Positions 33,780 to 43,593 of a DNA stretch of 64,000 bases are shown here, piece after piece; positions within the stretch are counted from its first letter, which is position 1, and each line of letters starts with the position of its first letter. Source of the DNA: Martinezella tropici (GTDB lineage: Bacteria; Pseudomonadota; Alphaproteobacteria; Rhizobiales; Rhizobiaceae); the NCBI GenBank assembly GCA_000799755.1, contig JUHI01000029.1, positions 1 through 64,000 of the forward strand, given 5' to 3'. The notes beneath the pieces were generated by a model. It had not been told where the DNA came from, searched no databases, and saw only the letters and a list, made by a program, of their open reading frames with translations. A program made the position numbers and the translations under genes.

Positions 33780-34451
33780 ATGCGCCTACTGGTAGTTGAA
33801 GATGATGACCGAAGTGCGGCCTATCTAAAGCGAGGGCTTTCAGAATCCGGGCATGTCGTCGACGTTGCGAGCGATGGCGAACTCGGTCTCGCGCTTGCAA
33901 TGGAGCTGATTTATGACGGGTTGATCGTCGACCGCCTGCTGCCGAAGCTTGATGGTATCGAGCTCGTACGGCGCCTTCGGGCGACGAATGTCAATGTGCC
34001 CGTGATCATGGTGAGTGCGCTGGCAAGCGCAATGGATCGTGTTGAGGGCTTGCGGGCCGGCTGTGACGACTATCTGGCGAAACCCTTCTTCTTTTCGGAA
34101 CTTCTCGCTCGCATCGAGGCGATTACAAAGCATTTCATCGGCGATGCCTATGAAAATACTTTGGTGGTCGGTGACCTGTCGCTCGACATCCGGCGGCGGA
34201 TCGCCCGCAGGCACGAACACACCATCGACTTGCAGTTCAGGGAGTTCCTTCTTCTGCAGGCACTTATGCGTAATGCAGGTTCTGTCGTAACCCGGTCGAT
34301 GTTGCTGGAGGCCGCCTGGGACTATGACTTCGATCCGCGCGGCAACATCGTCGACATGCGCGTCCATCGGCTGCGCAAGAAGATCGATATGGTCGCATCG
34401 ACAAGCATGATCATTACGGTTCCCGGCGCGGGATATATGATCAGGCCATAA
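33780..34451 (+). CDS. OmpR-family response regulator (no kinase of its own next to it)
   Basis: This 223-aa protein has a receiver with MRLLVVEDDDRS, phospho-acceptor Asp51 (LIVDRLLPKLDG), ALASAMDRVEGL and Lys in DDYLAKPF, and a C-terminal winged helix (RSMLLEAAWDYDFDPRGNIVDMRVHRLRKKI region, ending VPGAGYMIRP). It is divergent from the first two-component pair and precedes the RND efflux genes on the same strand. The single neighbouring kinase may serve both regulators. The operator-like palindrome lies directly upstream. Confidence 0.9.
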   Translation: MRLLVVEDDDRSAAYLKRGLSESGHVVDVASDGELGLALAMELIYDGLIVDRLLPKLDGIELVRRLRATNVNVPVIMVSALASAMDRVEGLRAGCDDYLAKPFFFSELLARIEAITKHFIGDAYENTLVVGDLSLDIRRRIARRHEHTIDLQFREFLLLQALMRNAGSVVTRSMLLEAAWDYDFDPRGNIVDMRVHRLRKKIDMVASTSMIITVPGAGYMIRP

Positions 34452-34590
34452 TCATGCGCCGCCGGGAAACATAAAAAAAATTTCATTCTGGCGCGAATTG
34501 CTCGCCACCTGTGATCCATCACATTCGCAAGCATCGCTCGGCAAGGCCTCGTCTCGCCGTGTAATTAATGGTGCTTGATGGAGTTTTGCG

Positions 34591-35793
34591 GTGGATCGCT
34601 CCCGAACAGGGTCAAACAGGTCAAATAAGAGGGTTTACCTCATCGGGTTCTGCGCGTTGATCGGAGCGGCGGCAGTTGCTTTCTACACCGTTTCTCAGCC
34701 CAAGGTCGTTTTGAGTAAAACAAAAGCGGCGGCAGCTGAGCATGCGCCGGTTCCGGTGCAGACTTCCAAAGTAGAGGTAAGGGACCTGCCGGTTGTGCGC
34801 GGTGGTCTCGGCGTGGTCTCGCCTTTGACCGCAGTGGACGTGAAGGTCCGCGTCGATGGTCAGCTTCAGCACATCGCTTTTGTCGAGGGGCAAGATGTCA
34901 AGGCCGGCGATATCCTTGCAACCATCGACCCCCGTCCTTACGCGGCGGCTGTCGCACAGGCGGAAGCCGATTACGACAAGGAGCTCGCCCAGCTCGACCA
35001 GGCCAAGATCGACGAGGCTCGGGCACAGAAGCTGACGACCACGGGCAGTGGCACGACCCAGGCGGCGCAGACTGCGGCAGCACAAGTCAAGGTCATGGAT
35101 GCCACAGCCGCATCGGGAAAGGCTGCACTCGATACCGCGAAACTCAATCTGGAATTCGCAACCATCACGGCTCCGATCAGTGGCAGGGTAGGCCTGCGCC
35201 AGCAGCAGGAGGGTGGCATCCTGCGTACAACCGATGCGACTGGCGTGGTGACGGTCACGCAGATGCGGCACATCGCGGTCGAATTCACGCTGACGCAGGA
35301 TGACCTTCCCGGGCTGATTGCGGGTCAGGCAAAGGGCCAGTTGAGCGTCGCCGCATACAGCCGCGATGGCGCCAAGCACCTCGCCGACGGAAAGCTGAGT
35401 GCGATCGACAGTCAGGTGGATTCGTCGACCGGCATGGTGAAGCTGAAGGCTGTGTTTGCAAATGACGACCTGACGCTTTGGCCCGGAGAGCTGGTGACCG
35501 CAAACATAACGTTGCGCACCGATCCGAATTCGACGGTCGTGCCGTCATCCGCGATACAGAATGGACAGACAGGGCCTTATGTCTTTGTCGTCAAGCCGGA
35601 CAACAAGGTTGCAACCGCATCCGTTAGCACCGGAATCACTTATTCGGGTCTCACCGCAATCACGCAAGGCGTCTCCGGCGGCGACATCGTCGTTACCTCT
35701 GGTCAGTCTCGACTTACCGATGGAACGCTTGTCTCAGCGCAAGGATCGGACAGCAAGAAGCTGGCAGCCGCCGACGAGGAGCCTGTCCAATGA
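34591..35793 (+). CDS. RND efflux pump periplasmic adaptor (membrane fusion protein)
   Basis: This 400-aa protein has an N-terminal membrane anchor (VYLIGFCALIGAAAVAFYTVS). Next come a lipoyl/barrel half (VVSPLTAVDVKVRVDGQLQHIAF), an alpha-helical hairpin around residues 105-180 rich in Ala, Gln, Lys and Asp, the second half (ATITAPISGRVGLRQ) and beta-barrel and membrane-proximal parts, as in MdtA/AcrA-type adaptors. The start is a GTG at 34591 with GGAG nine bases upstream. Its stop overlaps the transporter ATG (ATGA). Helix composition and partner suggest an MdtABC-like system. Confidence 0.9.
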   Translation: MDRSRTGSNRSNKRVYLIGFCALIGAAAVAFYTVSQPKVVLSKTKAAAAEHAPVPVQTSKVEVRDLPVVRGGLGVVSPLTAVDVKVRVDGQLQHIAFVEGQDVKAGDILATIDPRPYAAAVAQAEADYDKELAQLDQAKIDEARAQKLTTTGSGTTQAAQTAAAQVKVMDATAASGKAALDTAKLNLEFATITAPISGRVGLRQQQEGGILRTTDATGVVTVTQMRHIAVEFTLTQDDLPGLIAGQAKGQLSVAAYSRDGAKHLADGKLSAIDSQVDSSTGMVKLKAVFANDDLTLWPGELVTANITLRTDPNSTVVPSSAIQNGQTGPYVFVVKPDNKVATASVSTGITYSGLTAITQGVSGGDIVVTSGQSRLTDGTLVSAQGSDSKKLAAADEEPVQ

Positions 35794-38700
35794 ATCTTTC
35801 ACGAATCTTCATCCAACGCAGGGTCGGAACCTGTCTGCTGGCGGCCGGACTCCTGATCGTCGGTTCGATTGCCTACGGCCTGCTGCCCATCGCGTCGCTG
35901 CCCCAGGTCGACTTTCCGACAATCCAGATTTCGAGCTCCCTTCCCGGCGCAAGCGCCGAGACGATGGCGACATCTGTTGCCACACCGCTGGAAAATCAGC
36001 TTTCGACTATCTCAAGCGTGTCCCAGATGACGTCGACGAGTTCGTCCGGACGCACCTCGATTACGCTGCAATTCGACCTCAACAGGGATATCAACGCCGC
36101 CGCACAGGACGTTCAGGCCGCAATCAGCGCCGCAAGCGGCCAATTGCCGAAGGACCTGCCGGCTGCTCCAGACTTCCATAAGAGCAATCCGGCTGAGGCG
36201 ACGATCCTGACACTGGCGCTCACATCCGACCGTATTCCGACGACCGAGCTCGATCATTATGCCGAAGACATCATTGCGCAGCAAGTTTCGCAGATGAATG
36301 GCGTCGGGCTGGTGGATTATCATGGTCCGCAGCGGCCGGCGATCCGTATTCAGCTTGATCCGGACAAGGTTGCAGCGCGAGGGCTGACGCTTGAAGATAT
36401 CCGAAGTGCTGTCGGTGCGCAGACCGTCAATCAGCCAAAGGGGCAACTGACGGGCGATGGACGGACCACGGTTCTCGATGCGACCGATCAGATCATGGAT
36501 GTTCCAGCGTTTCGCTCGATGGTGATCGCCTATAAGAACGGCTCGCCCATTCGAGCGGAGGATCTCGGGACCGTGCTGTCGGCTCCGGAAGACGTCAATC
36601 AGGCGGCATGGCTGCAGGACACGCGCTCGGTGATGCTGGATGTCCATAAAATGGCCGGTTCGAACGTGCTCGACACCATCCAGGGTATCAAGGCCAAGCT
36701 GCCGCAGATGGAGGCGGGGCTGCCTGCCGGCATCAAGCTGTCGGTCGTCGCAGACAGGTCCGGGATGATCCAGGCCTCCGTCGATGACGTCAAGGTGACG
36801 ATCCTCATTACCATCGGCCTCGTTGTACTGGTGATTTTCAGCTTCCTGCGCAACCTGTGGGCGACGATCATTCCAGCGGCGACCATCCCGCTGTCCCTGA
36901 TCGGTACTTTTGGCATCATGTATCTCGCGGGCTATAGCCTCGACAATCTCTCCCTCATGGGACTGACGATTGCCGTCGGATTTGTCGTCGACGACGCCAT
37001 CGTCGTCATCGAGAATGTGATGCGACATGTCGAAGAGGGAAAATCGACGCTCGAAGCGGCTATCGAAGGATCACGAGAGGTGGGTTTCACCATCGTTTCG
37101 ATGACCGTCTCGCTCGTTGCGGTATTTATCCCGATCCTTCTCATGGGCGGCATTGTCGGTCGCCTCTTTCGTGAATTCGCCGTTACGATCAGCGTTGCAA
37201 TCATCATATCGGGGCTTGTTTCCCTGACGGTTACACCGATGATGTGCGCGTGGTTGATCAAGCACGATCGCGACAGGCCGCATGGAGCATTCTTCCGCTG
37301 GTCGGAGGCGTTTTTCGAAAGATGCACCGCGGGATACGGACGAGCGCTCGATATCGTCCTTCGCTTCCGATCCATCACCTTACTCATTGCGCTTGCGACG
37401 ATGATCGTCACAGGCTGGCTCTACATCTCAATCCAGAAGGGTTTTATACCGCAGCAGGATACGGGATGGTTGCAAGGGCAGGCGCAAGCCGCGACAGACA
37501 TATCCTTTGCGGACATGTCGACGAAGATGCAAGGGCTTGCTCATATCGTCATGGCCGATCCGGCTGTCGATAACGTCGCTTACTGGATCAATCCCAGTCC
37601 GTCGGCCAGCGTTGGCCAGATCCAAATCAATCTGAAGCCGATCGGTACGAGAAGCCCGGCACCGCAGGTTCTTTCGCGTCTTCGCACGGCGACCATGGGA
37701 TTGGAGGGGCTGACCGTCGGTCTGCAGGTTCGCCAGGACGTTCAGATCGGCGGACGTGCATCAGCATCGCAATATCAATATACGCTTCAGGACCCTGACA
37801 CGGCAGAGCTCGACAAGTGGGCAGCCGCGATGACCAAGGTCCTGAAGGGTCTCCCGGAAATCCAGGACGTGATTTCCGACAAGCAGAAGGCAGCGACCAG
37901 TCTTACGCTTAATATCGATCGCTCGACGGCGTCCAGGCTCGGTGTGAGCGTTTCCCAGATCGATCAGACGCTTTACGATGCTTTCGGACAGCGACAGGTC
38001 GCGACCATGTACACCCAGGTCAGCCAATATCATGTGGTGATGGAGCTCGCGCCGCAGTTCGCCCTGTCGGCGGAGGCGCTGTCGCATCTCTACGTAAAGT
38101 CTTCGACCACCGGAAAGCTCATTCCGCTGAGCGTACTTGGATCATTGAGAACGGGCGTTCTCCCGGTATCCATCAACCATCAAGGGTCCATTCCGGCAAC
38201 GACGATCTCCTTCAACCTGACGCCCGGCAGTTCGCTTGGTGACGCGGTCACAGCCATTAAAGCCGCAGAGACCAGCGCGGGCATGCCTGCAACGGTCATC
38301 GGCACGTTCCAGGGGACGGCGCAGGCATTCCAGGACTCGCTGCAAAGCCAACCCTGGCTCATTCTGGCGGCCATCGTCGCGGTCTATATCGTGCTCGGCG
38401 TTCTCTATGAAAGTGCTGTCCATCCTCTGACGATCATCTCCACCTTGCCATCCGCGGGACTTGGAGCCTTGCTGGCTTTGAAACTGGCCAATCTCGATCT
38501 GTCCATCATGGGGATGATCGGCATCATCTTGCTGATCGGCATCGTCAAAAAGAATGCGATCATGATGATCGACTTTGCGCTCGTTGCCGAGCGAGTGCAG
38601 AATTTGTCGCCGCAGGAAGCTATACGTCAGGCGTGTATGCTGCGGTTCCGTCCGATTATGATGACAACGCTTTCCGCACTGTTCGGCGCGATCCCGCTGG

Positions 38701-38885
38701 CATTGGGTACAGGACCCGGGTCCGAATTGCGTGTTCCCCTTGGTATCGCCATCGTCGGAGGGCTGGTCGTCTCGCAGGTGCTGACCTTGTTTACCACACC
38801 CGTCATCTATCTGGCCTTCGATAGGTTGCGGGGCAGCGCTGCAAGGCAACCATCGCATTTGCAGGCTGCAATCGGGTCATTTTGA
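35790..38885 (+). CDS. RND multidrug efflux transporter (HAE-1/MdtB-like)
   Basis: This 1031-aa inner-membrane proton antiporter has the full family length. It has TM1 near residues 12-30, a large porter domain, the TM4 proton-relay acidic pair in GFVVDDAIVVIENVMRH, and the C-terminal half with GIVKKNAIMMIDFAL. RPIMMTTLSALFGAIPLALGTGPGSELRVPLG is the conserved TM11 region. Only one transporter gene is present, so it may work as a homotrimer. No outer-membrane channel gene follows; a TolC supplied elsewhere is needed. Confidence 0.93.
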   Translation: MNLSRIFIQRRVGTCLLAAGLLIVGSIAYGLLPIASLPQVDFPTIQISSSLPGASAETMATSVATPLENQLSTISSVSQMTSTSSSGRTSITLQFDLNRDINAAAQDVQAAISAASGQLPKDLPAAPDFHKSNPAEATILTLALTSDRIPTTELDHYAEDIIAQQVSQMNGVGLVDYHGPQRPAIRIQLDPDKVAARGLTLEDIRSAVGAQTVNQPKGQLTGDGRTTVLDATDQIMDVPAFRSMVIAYKNGSPIRAEDLGTVLSAPEDVNQAAWLQDTRSVMLDVHKMAGSNVLDTIQGIKAKLPQMEAGLPAGIKLSVVADRSGMIQASVDDVKVTILITIGLVVLVIFSFLRNLWATIIPAATIPLSLIGTFGIMYLAGYSLDNLSLMGLTIAVGFVVDDAIVVIENVMRHVEEGKSTLEAAIEGSREVGFTIVSMTVSLVAVFIPILLMGGIVGRLFREFAVTISVAIIISGLVSLTVTPMMCAWLIKHDRDRPHGAFFRWSEAFFERCTAGYGRALDIVLRFRSITLLIALATMIVTGWLYISIQKGFIPQQDTGWLQGQAQAATDISFADMSTKMQGLAHIVMADPAVDNVAYWINPSPSASVGQIQINLKPIGTRSPAPQVLSRLRTATMGLEGLTVGLQVRQDVQIGGRASASQYQYTLQDPDTAELDKWAAAMTKVLKGLPEIQDVISDKQKAATSLTLNIDRSTASRLGVSVSQIDQTLYDAFGQRQVATMYTQVSQYHVVMELAPQFALSAEALSHLYVKSSTTGKLIPLSVLGSLRTGVLPVSINHQGSIPATTISFNLTPGSSLGDAVTAIKAAETSAGMPATVIGTFQGTAQAFQDSLQSQPWLILAAIVAVYIVLGVLYESAVHPLTIISTLPSAGLGALLALKLANLDLSIMGMIGIILLIGIVKKNAIMMIDFALVAERVQNLSPQEAIRQACMLRFRPIMMTTLSALFGAIPLALGTGPGSELRVPLGIAIVGGLVVSQVLTLFTTPVIYLAFDRLRGSAARQPSHLQAAIGSF

Positions 38886-39388
38886 TTGGGCTATGGCCTG
38901 CGGAACCAGGTGCGTCCAAGAAGCAGCTCATCGCCGGGATGAGGTGATGTGCAATTTAGGCCCGCGGCGTTCATATTGCTCGCAAGCCCGCGCAATCGGC
39001 CGCGCCTTTTTCCTCGATCATCAATGCCGTCCAAACGTTCCTTCGCGCTCTAAGGTTGGTGGTCGCAGCCAAGGTTAGGCAAGGGTCTGTTTACCATAGC
39101 TAACCGTTCCGGCGAGCATGTGATCTGGAGGGCGCCACTGCTTCCGTGGCTATTGTTTCTTAAAAATCAACCGGAAAGCTCAAGTTTCGAAGACGCCTTT
39201 GCTCACCTTCATTCATATTATGTATGTGACTCATCACAAAGGCCATGTATATTGAAGGTAGAATCGGCGCTCTGCCGATCCTGCATCCCTGCCGGTCGCC
39301 CGCGCTGGATGATTGCGATGGCGGCCGGTGGCGTTTCCGACGTTCGACCGAAGACAGTCTGCATCATCTTGCCAATCGGGAGCCCCCA
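38886..39388. other. Intergenic region before the gluconate-dehydrogenase operon
   Basis: No gene is supported in these 500 bases. The stretch 39170-39245 is AT-rich and includes ATATTATGTATGTGACTCATCAC, which could carry the promoter of the downstream operon. No terminator with a T-run is evident after the RND gene. Confidence 0.4.
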
Positions 39389-40144
39389 GTGTCCGAACTC
39401 TGTCCCAAGCGCCTGTCGCGGCGCCGTTTCCTTTCCTCCGTCGCCCTGACTGTTCTTGCCGGAAGCGCCGGCCCGGTGTTGGCGCGATCTTATGTGGGTG
39501 GCAATCTTCCCTGGACATCCTACGCGGCCGATCCGCCGCGACAGGTGATGCCGGGCGGCTGGAAGTTCTTCACCGAGCAGGAGGCGCGCACCATCGAGGC
39601 GATCGCGGATCGGATGATCCCGCCCGACGGTCTCAGCATTGGCGGCAAGGAGGCAGGCTGCGCTGTCTATCTCGACCGCCAGCTGGCGGGCTCCTACGGC
39701 AATTCCAGCCGCCTCTATACGCAGGGGCCGTTCCTGCCAGGCTTGCCGACCCAAGGGTATCAGGGAGCAGACAATCCAGCCCAGATCTATCGCAAGGGAC
39801 TGGCGGCGATCGACACCTATTTGAAGCAGAACAAGGGTGGAAAGGCCTTCGCCGACCTTTCCCCTAACGAACAGGACGCCTTCCTCACGGATCTGGAGGC
39901 CGGCAAGATCAAGCTCGACAACGATGTCGACGGCAAGGCGCTGTTCAACGTTATTCTCGGCAGCATCATGGAGGGCTTTTTCGCCGATCCCGTCTATGGC
40001 GGCAATAAAGACATGGCGTCGTGGAAGATGATCGGTTTTCCCGGCGCGCGCTACGATTACCGTGATCACGTCAGCAAGTTCAATGAGACCTATCCGCATC
40101 CGCCGATTTCCATTGCAAGCCAGCCGTTCTGGGCGGAAAAGTAG
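39389..40144 (+). CDS. Gluconate 2-dehydrogenase subunit 3 family protein (Tat-exported)
   Basis: This 251-aa protein starts with a twin-arginine signal (LSRRRFLSSVALTVLAGSAGPVLA), then a mature domain with FFTEQEARTIEAIADRMIPPDG, GCAVYLDRQLAGSYG and KMIGFPGARYDYRD, the small subunit of FAD-dependent gluconate-type dehydrogenases. It is folded in the cytoplasm with the GMC subunit and exported. The GTG start at 39389 has GGGAG eight bases upstream; the open frame continues 5' without such a site. It is followed by the flavoprotein after 10 bases. Confidence 0.88.
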   Translation: MSELCPKRLSRRRFLSSVALTVLAGSAGPVLARSYVGGNLPWTSYAADPPRQVMPGGWKFFTEQEARTIEAIADRMIPPDGLSIGGKEAGCAVYLDRQLAGSYGNSSRLYTQGPFLPGLPTQGYQGADNPAQIYRKGLAAIDTYLKQNKGGKAFADLSPNEQDAFLTDLEAGKIKLDNDVDGKALFNVILGSIMEGFFADPVYGGNKDMASWKMIGFPGARYDYRDHVSKFNETYPHPPISIASQPFWAEK

Positions 40145-40154
40145 GAGGCCAACC

Positions 40155-41921
40155 ATGACAAAAATTCTTCCTCGTAAAGATGTCGTCATCGTCGGTCTCG
40201 GCTGGACCGGCGCCATTCTTGCCCATGAACTGACCGAGCAGGGATTGGATGTTCTCGCGATCGAACGCGGCCCCTGGCGCGATACCGCGACCGATTTCAA
40301 CATCGGCTATGTGCAGGACGAACTGCGCTACGGAATTCGCCGCGATCTTTTCCTGCAGCCGCGCGTCGAGGCGATGACGATGCGCAACAATCTCTCGCAG
40401 ACGGCTTTGCCGATGCGCGACTATGGCTCCTTCCTGCCCGGCAACGGCGTCGGCGGCGCAGGCGTCCACTGGAATGGCCATACCTGGCGCTTCTGGGACA
40501 GCGATTTCCGCATCAAGTCGCATTTGACCGAGCGTTACGGCGCGGCGAAGTTCGATGGTCTGCAGTTGCAGGATTGGGGCGTTACCGGCGAGGAGATGGA
40601 ACCCTTCTACGACAAGTTCGAATATCTGGCCGGCATTTCCGGCAAGGCGGGGAATATCAAGGGCCGGATCCAGGAAGGCGGCAATCCCTTCGAAGATTCG
40701 CGAGCACGTGACTATCCGCTGCCGCCGATGCAGATGAGCTATGCGCCGTCACTCTTTGCCGATGCCGCCCGTAAGCTTGGTTATCATCCGTTCCCGACAC
40801 CGTCGGCGAACCTCTCGAAGGCCTACATCAATCCGCTCGGCATCGCGATGGGCGAATGTACTCTTTGCGGCTTCTGTGAACGCTTTGGCTGCGCCAACTA
40901 TTCCAAAGCCAGCGCGCAGACGACGATCCTGCCGGTGCTGATGAAGAAGAAGAATTTCGAGTTGCGCACGGATAGCGAGGTACTGCGCATCGATCTCGAT
41001 GGCTCCGGCAAGATGGCCAAAGGCGTCACCTATGTCGACACGTCCGACGAGGAGTATTTCCAGCCGGCCGATATGGTGCTGCTATGCGCCTACGGCCTCC
41101 ACAATGTGCGTCTTCTGCTGCTGTCCGGCATCGGCAAGCCTTATGATCCCAACAGCGGCGAAGGAGCCGTCGGGCGCAACTACTGTTATCAGACCAATGC
41201 CGGTATGCAGGTCTTTTTTGACGACAAGAATTTCAATCCGTTCATAGCCTCCGGCGCGCTCGGCCAGACGGTCGACGATTTCAATGGTGACGCCTTCGAT
41301 CATGGCTCGGTCAATTTCGTCGGCGGCGCCGGGATCAATTGCATTCCCACCAATGGCAGGCCGATCGCGATGCGCCCGGTGCCACCCGGCACGCCGCGTT
41401 GGGGGGCGAAATGGAAGGCGGCGACCGCCCAAGCCTACAAGAGTACGATGACCTACAGTTCGCAGGGCTCGAGCTATCCGACGCAAGGCAATTATCTTGA
41501 CCTCGACCCGACCTATAGCGACCGGTTTGGAAGGCCACTGCTGCGTATCACTTTCGATTTCCCCGACAATGATCTCAAAATGTCGGATTACGTTTCGGAT
41601 CGGATGGAGGATATCGCCAAGGCTCTGGGTGGCCGGCAATACAACGGCGCCCGCCGCAAGAAGGGCTGGGATTCGGTGCCCTACCAGAGCACGCATAATA
41701 CAGGCGGCGCGATCATGGGCACCGATCCGAAGACCAGCGTCGTCAATCGCTATCTGCAAAACTGGGATGTGTCGAACCTGTTCGTCATCGGTGCTTCCGC
41801 ATTTGCCCACAATGCCGGCAAAAATCCGACGGGGACGGTCGGTGCGCTGGCTTTCATTGCCGCGGACGCGATCCGGACCAAATATCTCCGCAACCCCGGC
41901 GCTCCCCTGGTGTCAGCATGA
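40155..41921 (+). CDS. GMC-family flavoprotein dehydrogenase (gluconate 2-dehydrogenase large subunit type)
   Basis: This 588-aa protein has an N-terminal FAD-binding motif VVIVGLGWTGAILAHEL and a second FAD segment LPGNGVGGAGVHWNGH. A Cys-rich stretch GECTLCGFCERFGCANYS may hold an iron-sulfur cluster, as in related membrane dehydrogenases. The C-terminal catalytic region reads STHNTGGAIMGTDPKTSVVN and GASAFAHNAGKNPTGTVGAL. It lacks its own signal peptide and is expected to leave by the Tat route with the small subunit. The substrate could be gluconate, 2-ketogluconate, fructose or a polyol. Good ribosome site (GGAGG) before ATG 40155. Confidence 0.88.
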   Translation: MTKILPRKDVVIVGLGWTGAILAHELTEQGLDVLAIERGPWRDTATDFNIGYVQDELRYGIRRDLFLQPRVEAMTMRNNLSQTALPMRDYGSFLPGNGVGGAGVHWNGHTWRFWDSDFRIKSHLTERYGAAKFDGLQLQDWGVTGEEMEPFYDKFEYLAGISGKAGNIKGRIQEGGNPFEDSRARDYPLPPMQMSYAPSLFADAARKLGYHPFPTPSANLSKAYINPLGIAMGECTLCGFCERFGCANYSKASAQTTILPVLMKKKNFELRTDSEVLRIDLDGSGKMAKGVTYVDTSDEEYFQPADMVLLCAYGLHNVRLLLLSGIGKPYDPNSGEGAVGRNYCYQTNAGMQVFFDDKNFNPFIASGALGQTVDDFNGDAFDHGSVNFVGGAGINCIPTNGRPIAMRPVPPGTPRWGAKWKAATAQAYKSTMTYSSQGSSYPTQGNYLDLDPTYSDRFGRPLLRITFDFPDNDLKMSDYVSDRMEDIAKALGGRQYNGARRKKGWDSVPYQSTHNTGGAIMGTDPKTSVVNRYLQNWDVSNLFVIGASAFAHNAGKNPTGTVGALAFIAADAIRTKYLRNPGAPLVSA

Positions 41922-43147
41922 TGAAGAAACTCTCCATTCTGATCGCATTCGGCGCCCTCTCGATTTCCGTGAATGCCGCTTTGGCAGACTCTACCGATCT
42001 GGCGGACCGCGTCATCAACGGCCGCTACCAGGCGGTTCTGGGTGATTGCGCGGCCTGTCACACCAAACAGGACGGGCAGCCTTTCGCCGGCGGCGAGGCG
42101 TTACAGACGCCCTTCGGCGCTCTCGTGCCGCCGAACATCACGCCCGACAAGGAAACCGGCATCGGCAACTGGAACGAGGCCGATTTCATCCGCATGATGA
42201 AGACTGGCACGGGCCACGACGGCATCCGGCTTTATCCGGCCATGCCCTATCCGGCCTACAGCAAGATGTCGGATAGGGATCTGTCCGATATGTGGGCCTA
42301 TCTCACGACGCTGCAGCCGGTGAAGAACAAGGTCGTCGCCAATCAATTGCCGTTCCCGCTCAATATCCGGCTATCGATGTGGGGGTGGAACCTCTTGAAT
42401 TTCGATCCGCAACCCTTCGTGGCGGATGAGAAGCAAACGGCCGAATGGAACCGAGGCGCCTATCTGGTGCAGGGACCGGGCCATTGTGCGACATGCCATT
42501 CGCCGAAGTCGTTCCTCGGGGCTGACAAGGATTCTCAGTTCCTTCAGGGAGCTTCGCTGCAAGGGTGGTATGCGCCAAATATCACGGCAGATCCGCATAT
42601 CGGTATCGGCTCCTGGAGCGAGGATGAGATCGTCACCTATCTGAAAACGGGTTCGACGGACAAGACCATTGCCTCTGGGCCGATGGCGGAGGCGATCGCG
42701 CAATCGACGTCGCTGATGAAGGAGCAGGATCTGAAGGCGATCGCTGTCTACTTGAAAAGCCTTTCGCCGGGTTCGACGGACAAGCCGACAGCCTTGAAGG
42801 CGGATGATGCGCGCATGGTGGCAGGCGCTGCAATCTACCACGATACCTGTTCCGCCTGTCACGGTCAGGAGGGGAAAGGAGCCATGCCGCTATTCCCGGC
42901 GCTAGCCGGCAATAGCCTCGTTCAGCAGCCGAGCCCGGAGACGCTCGCCCATGTCGTGCTGGCGGGAAGTCAGGCTGTTTACACTCCGTCCAAGCAGACG
43001 ACGCCTGCCATGCCGTCATTCGCCTGGAGGCTCAACGACCAGCAGGTCAGCGACGTTTTGACCTATGTTCGCAACAGTTGGGGCAATGCCGCCGCTCCGG
43101 TGAATGCATCTGATGTCAGCGATATCAGGGGAAGTGCCCAGAACTAA
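41918..43147 (+). CDS. Triheme cytochrome c subunit of the dehydrogenase
   Basis: This 409-aa periplasmic protein has a signal peptide (MKKLSILIAFGALSISVNAALA) and three CxxCH heme sites: CAACH near residue 44, CATCH near 191 and CSACH near 310. The domains follow the alcohol/gluconate dehydrogenase cytochrome pattern (NITPDKETGIGNWNEADF, NITADPHIGIGSWSEDEI, LTYVRNSWGN). It passes electrons from the flavoprotein to quinone. The start overlaps the GMC stop (ATGA). A C-terminal membrane anchor is not obvious. Confidence 0.93.
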   Translation: MMKKLSILIAFGALSISVNAALADSTDLADRVINGRYQAVLGDCAACHTKQDGQPFAGGEALQTPFGALVPPNITPDKETGIGNWNEADFIRMMKTGTGHDGIRLYPAMPYPAYSKMSDRDLSDMWAYLTTLQPVKNKVVANQLPFPLNIRLSMWGWNLLNFDPQPFVADEKQTAEWNRGAYLVQGPGHCATCHSPKSFLGADKDSQFLQGASLQGWYAPNITADPHIGIGSWSEDEIVTYLKTGSTDKTIASGPMAEAIAQSTSLMKEQDLKAIAVYLKSLSPGSTDKPTALKADDARMVAGAAIYHDTCSACHGQEGKGAMPLFPALAGNSLVQQPSPETLAHVVLAGSQAVYTPSKQTTPAMPSFAWRLNDQQVSDVLTYVRNSWGNAAAPVNASDVSDIRGSAQN

Positions 43148-43263
43148 ATCAGGAGTCATCGACCATATCCGGGAGATAAGGGTTGCGGAAATGTCGATGG
43201 CGAAGCGAAATAGCATGCTGGCTGGCCGCGATCGGCAATCGACGTGTCTCCGGCGTCGCCACA

Positions 43264-43584
43264 CTATGTGTATAGGCCGATGACGACACCGGCGCCCAGG
43301 ATTGCGAGTATACATGCCGCGATCAGCGCGTAGATGCGATCACGTCTATACACAAACACCGCAAACAGCATCAGTACGCGCGCGGCTGGCAGCATGATCA
43401 AGAGCGCCACTCCCGCTTTTACGATTGCATAGCCGGCAAGGGCGCTGGTGCTCATGTCAGGTACGCGCTGTATTGCTTCGACGCCGATGCCGATGGCGAT
43501 CAGAGCCGATGCTGCCCACGTGCCGAACCACAACAATGCGGCCAAGGCTCGGCCAAGACGTTCGTCCTCAGCATGCTCCGTCAT
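43264..43584 (-). CDS. DUF1634 membrane protein
   Basis: This 106-aa protein has three predicted membrane helices (LLWFGTWAASALIAIGIGV; AGVALLIMLPAARVLMLFAVFVY; YALIAACILAILGAGVVIGLY) and the RxAxxF-like loop of DUF1634. Family members commonly sit next to TSUP (TauE/SafE) permeases and may be accessory subunits. Here it follows the TSUP gene after 9 bases on the same strand, fitting that pattern. Confidence 0.8.
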   Translation of the reverse strand: MTEHAEDERLGRALAALLWFGTWAASALIAIGIGVEAIQRVPDMSTSALAGYAIVKAGVALLIMLPAARVLMLFAVFVYRRDRIYALIAACILAILGAGVVIGLYT

Positions 43585-43593
43585 TCCGGCACC

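Noticed and set aside
39218..40303. Long minus-strand open frame of 361 codons
   Set aside because: It is antisense to the gluconate-dehydrogenase small subunit and GMC genes, which have clear motifs; it is a GC-rich shadow frame.
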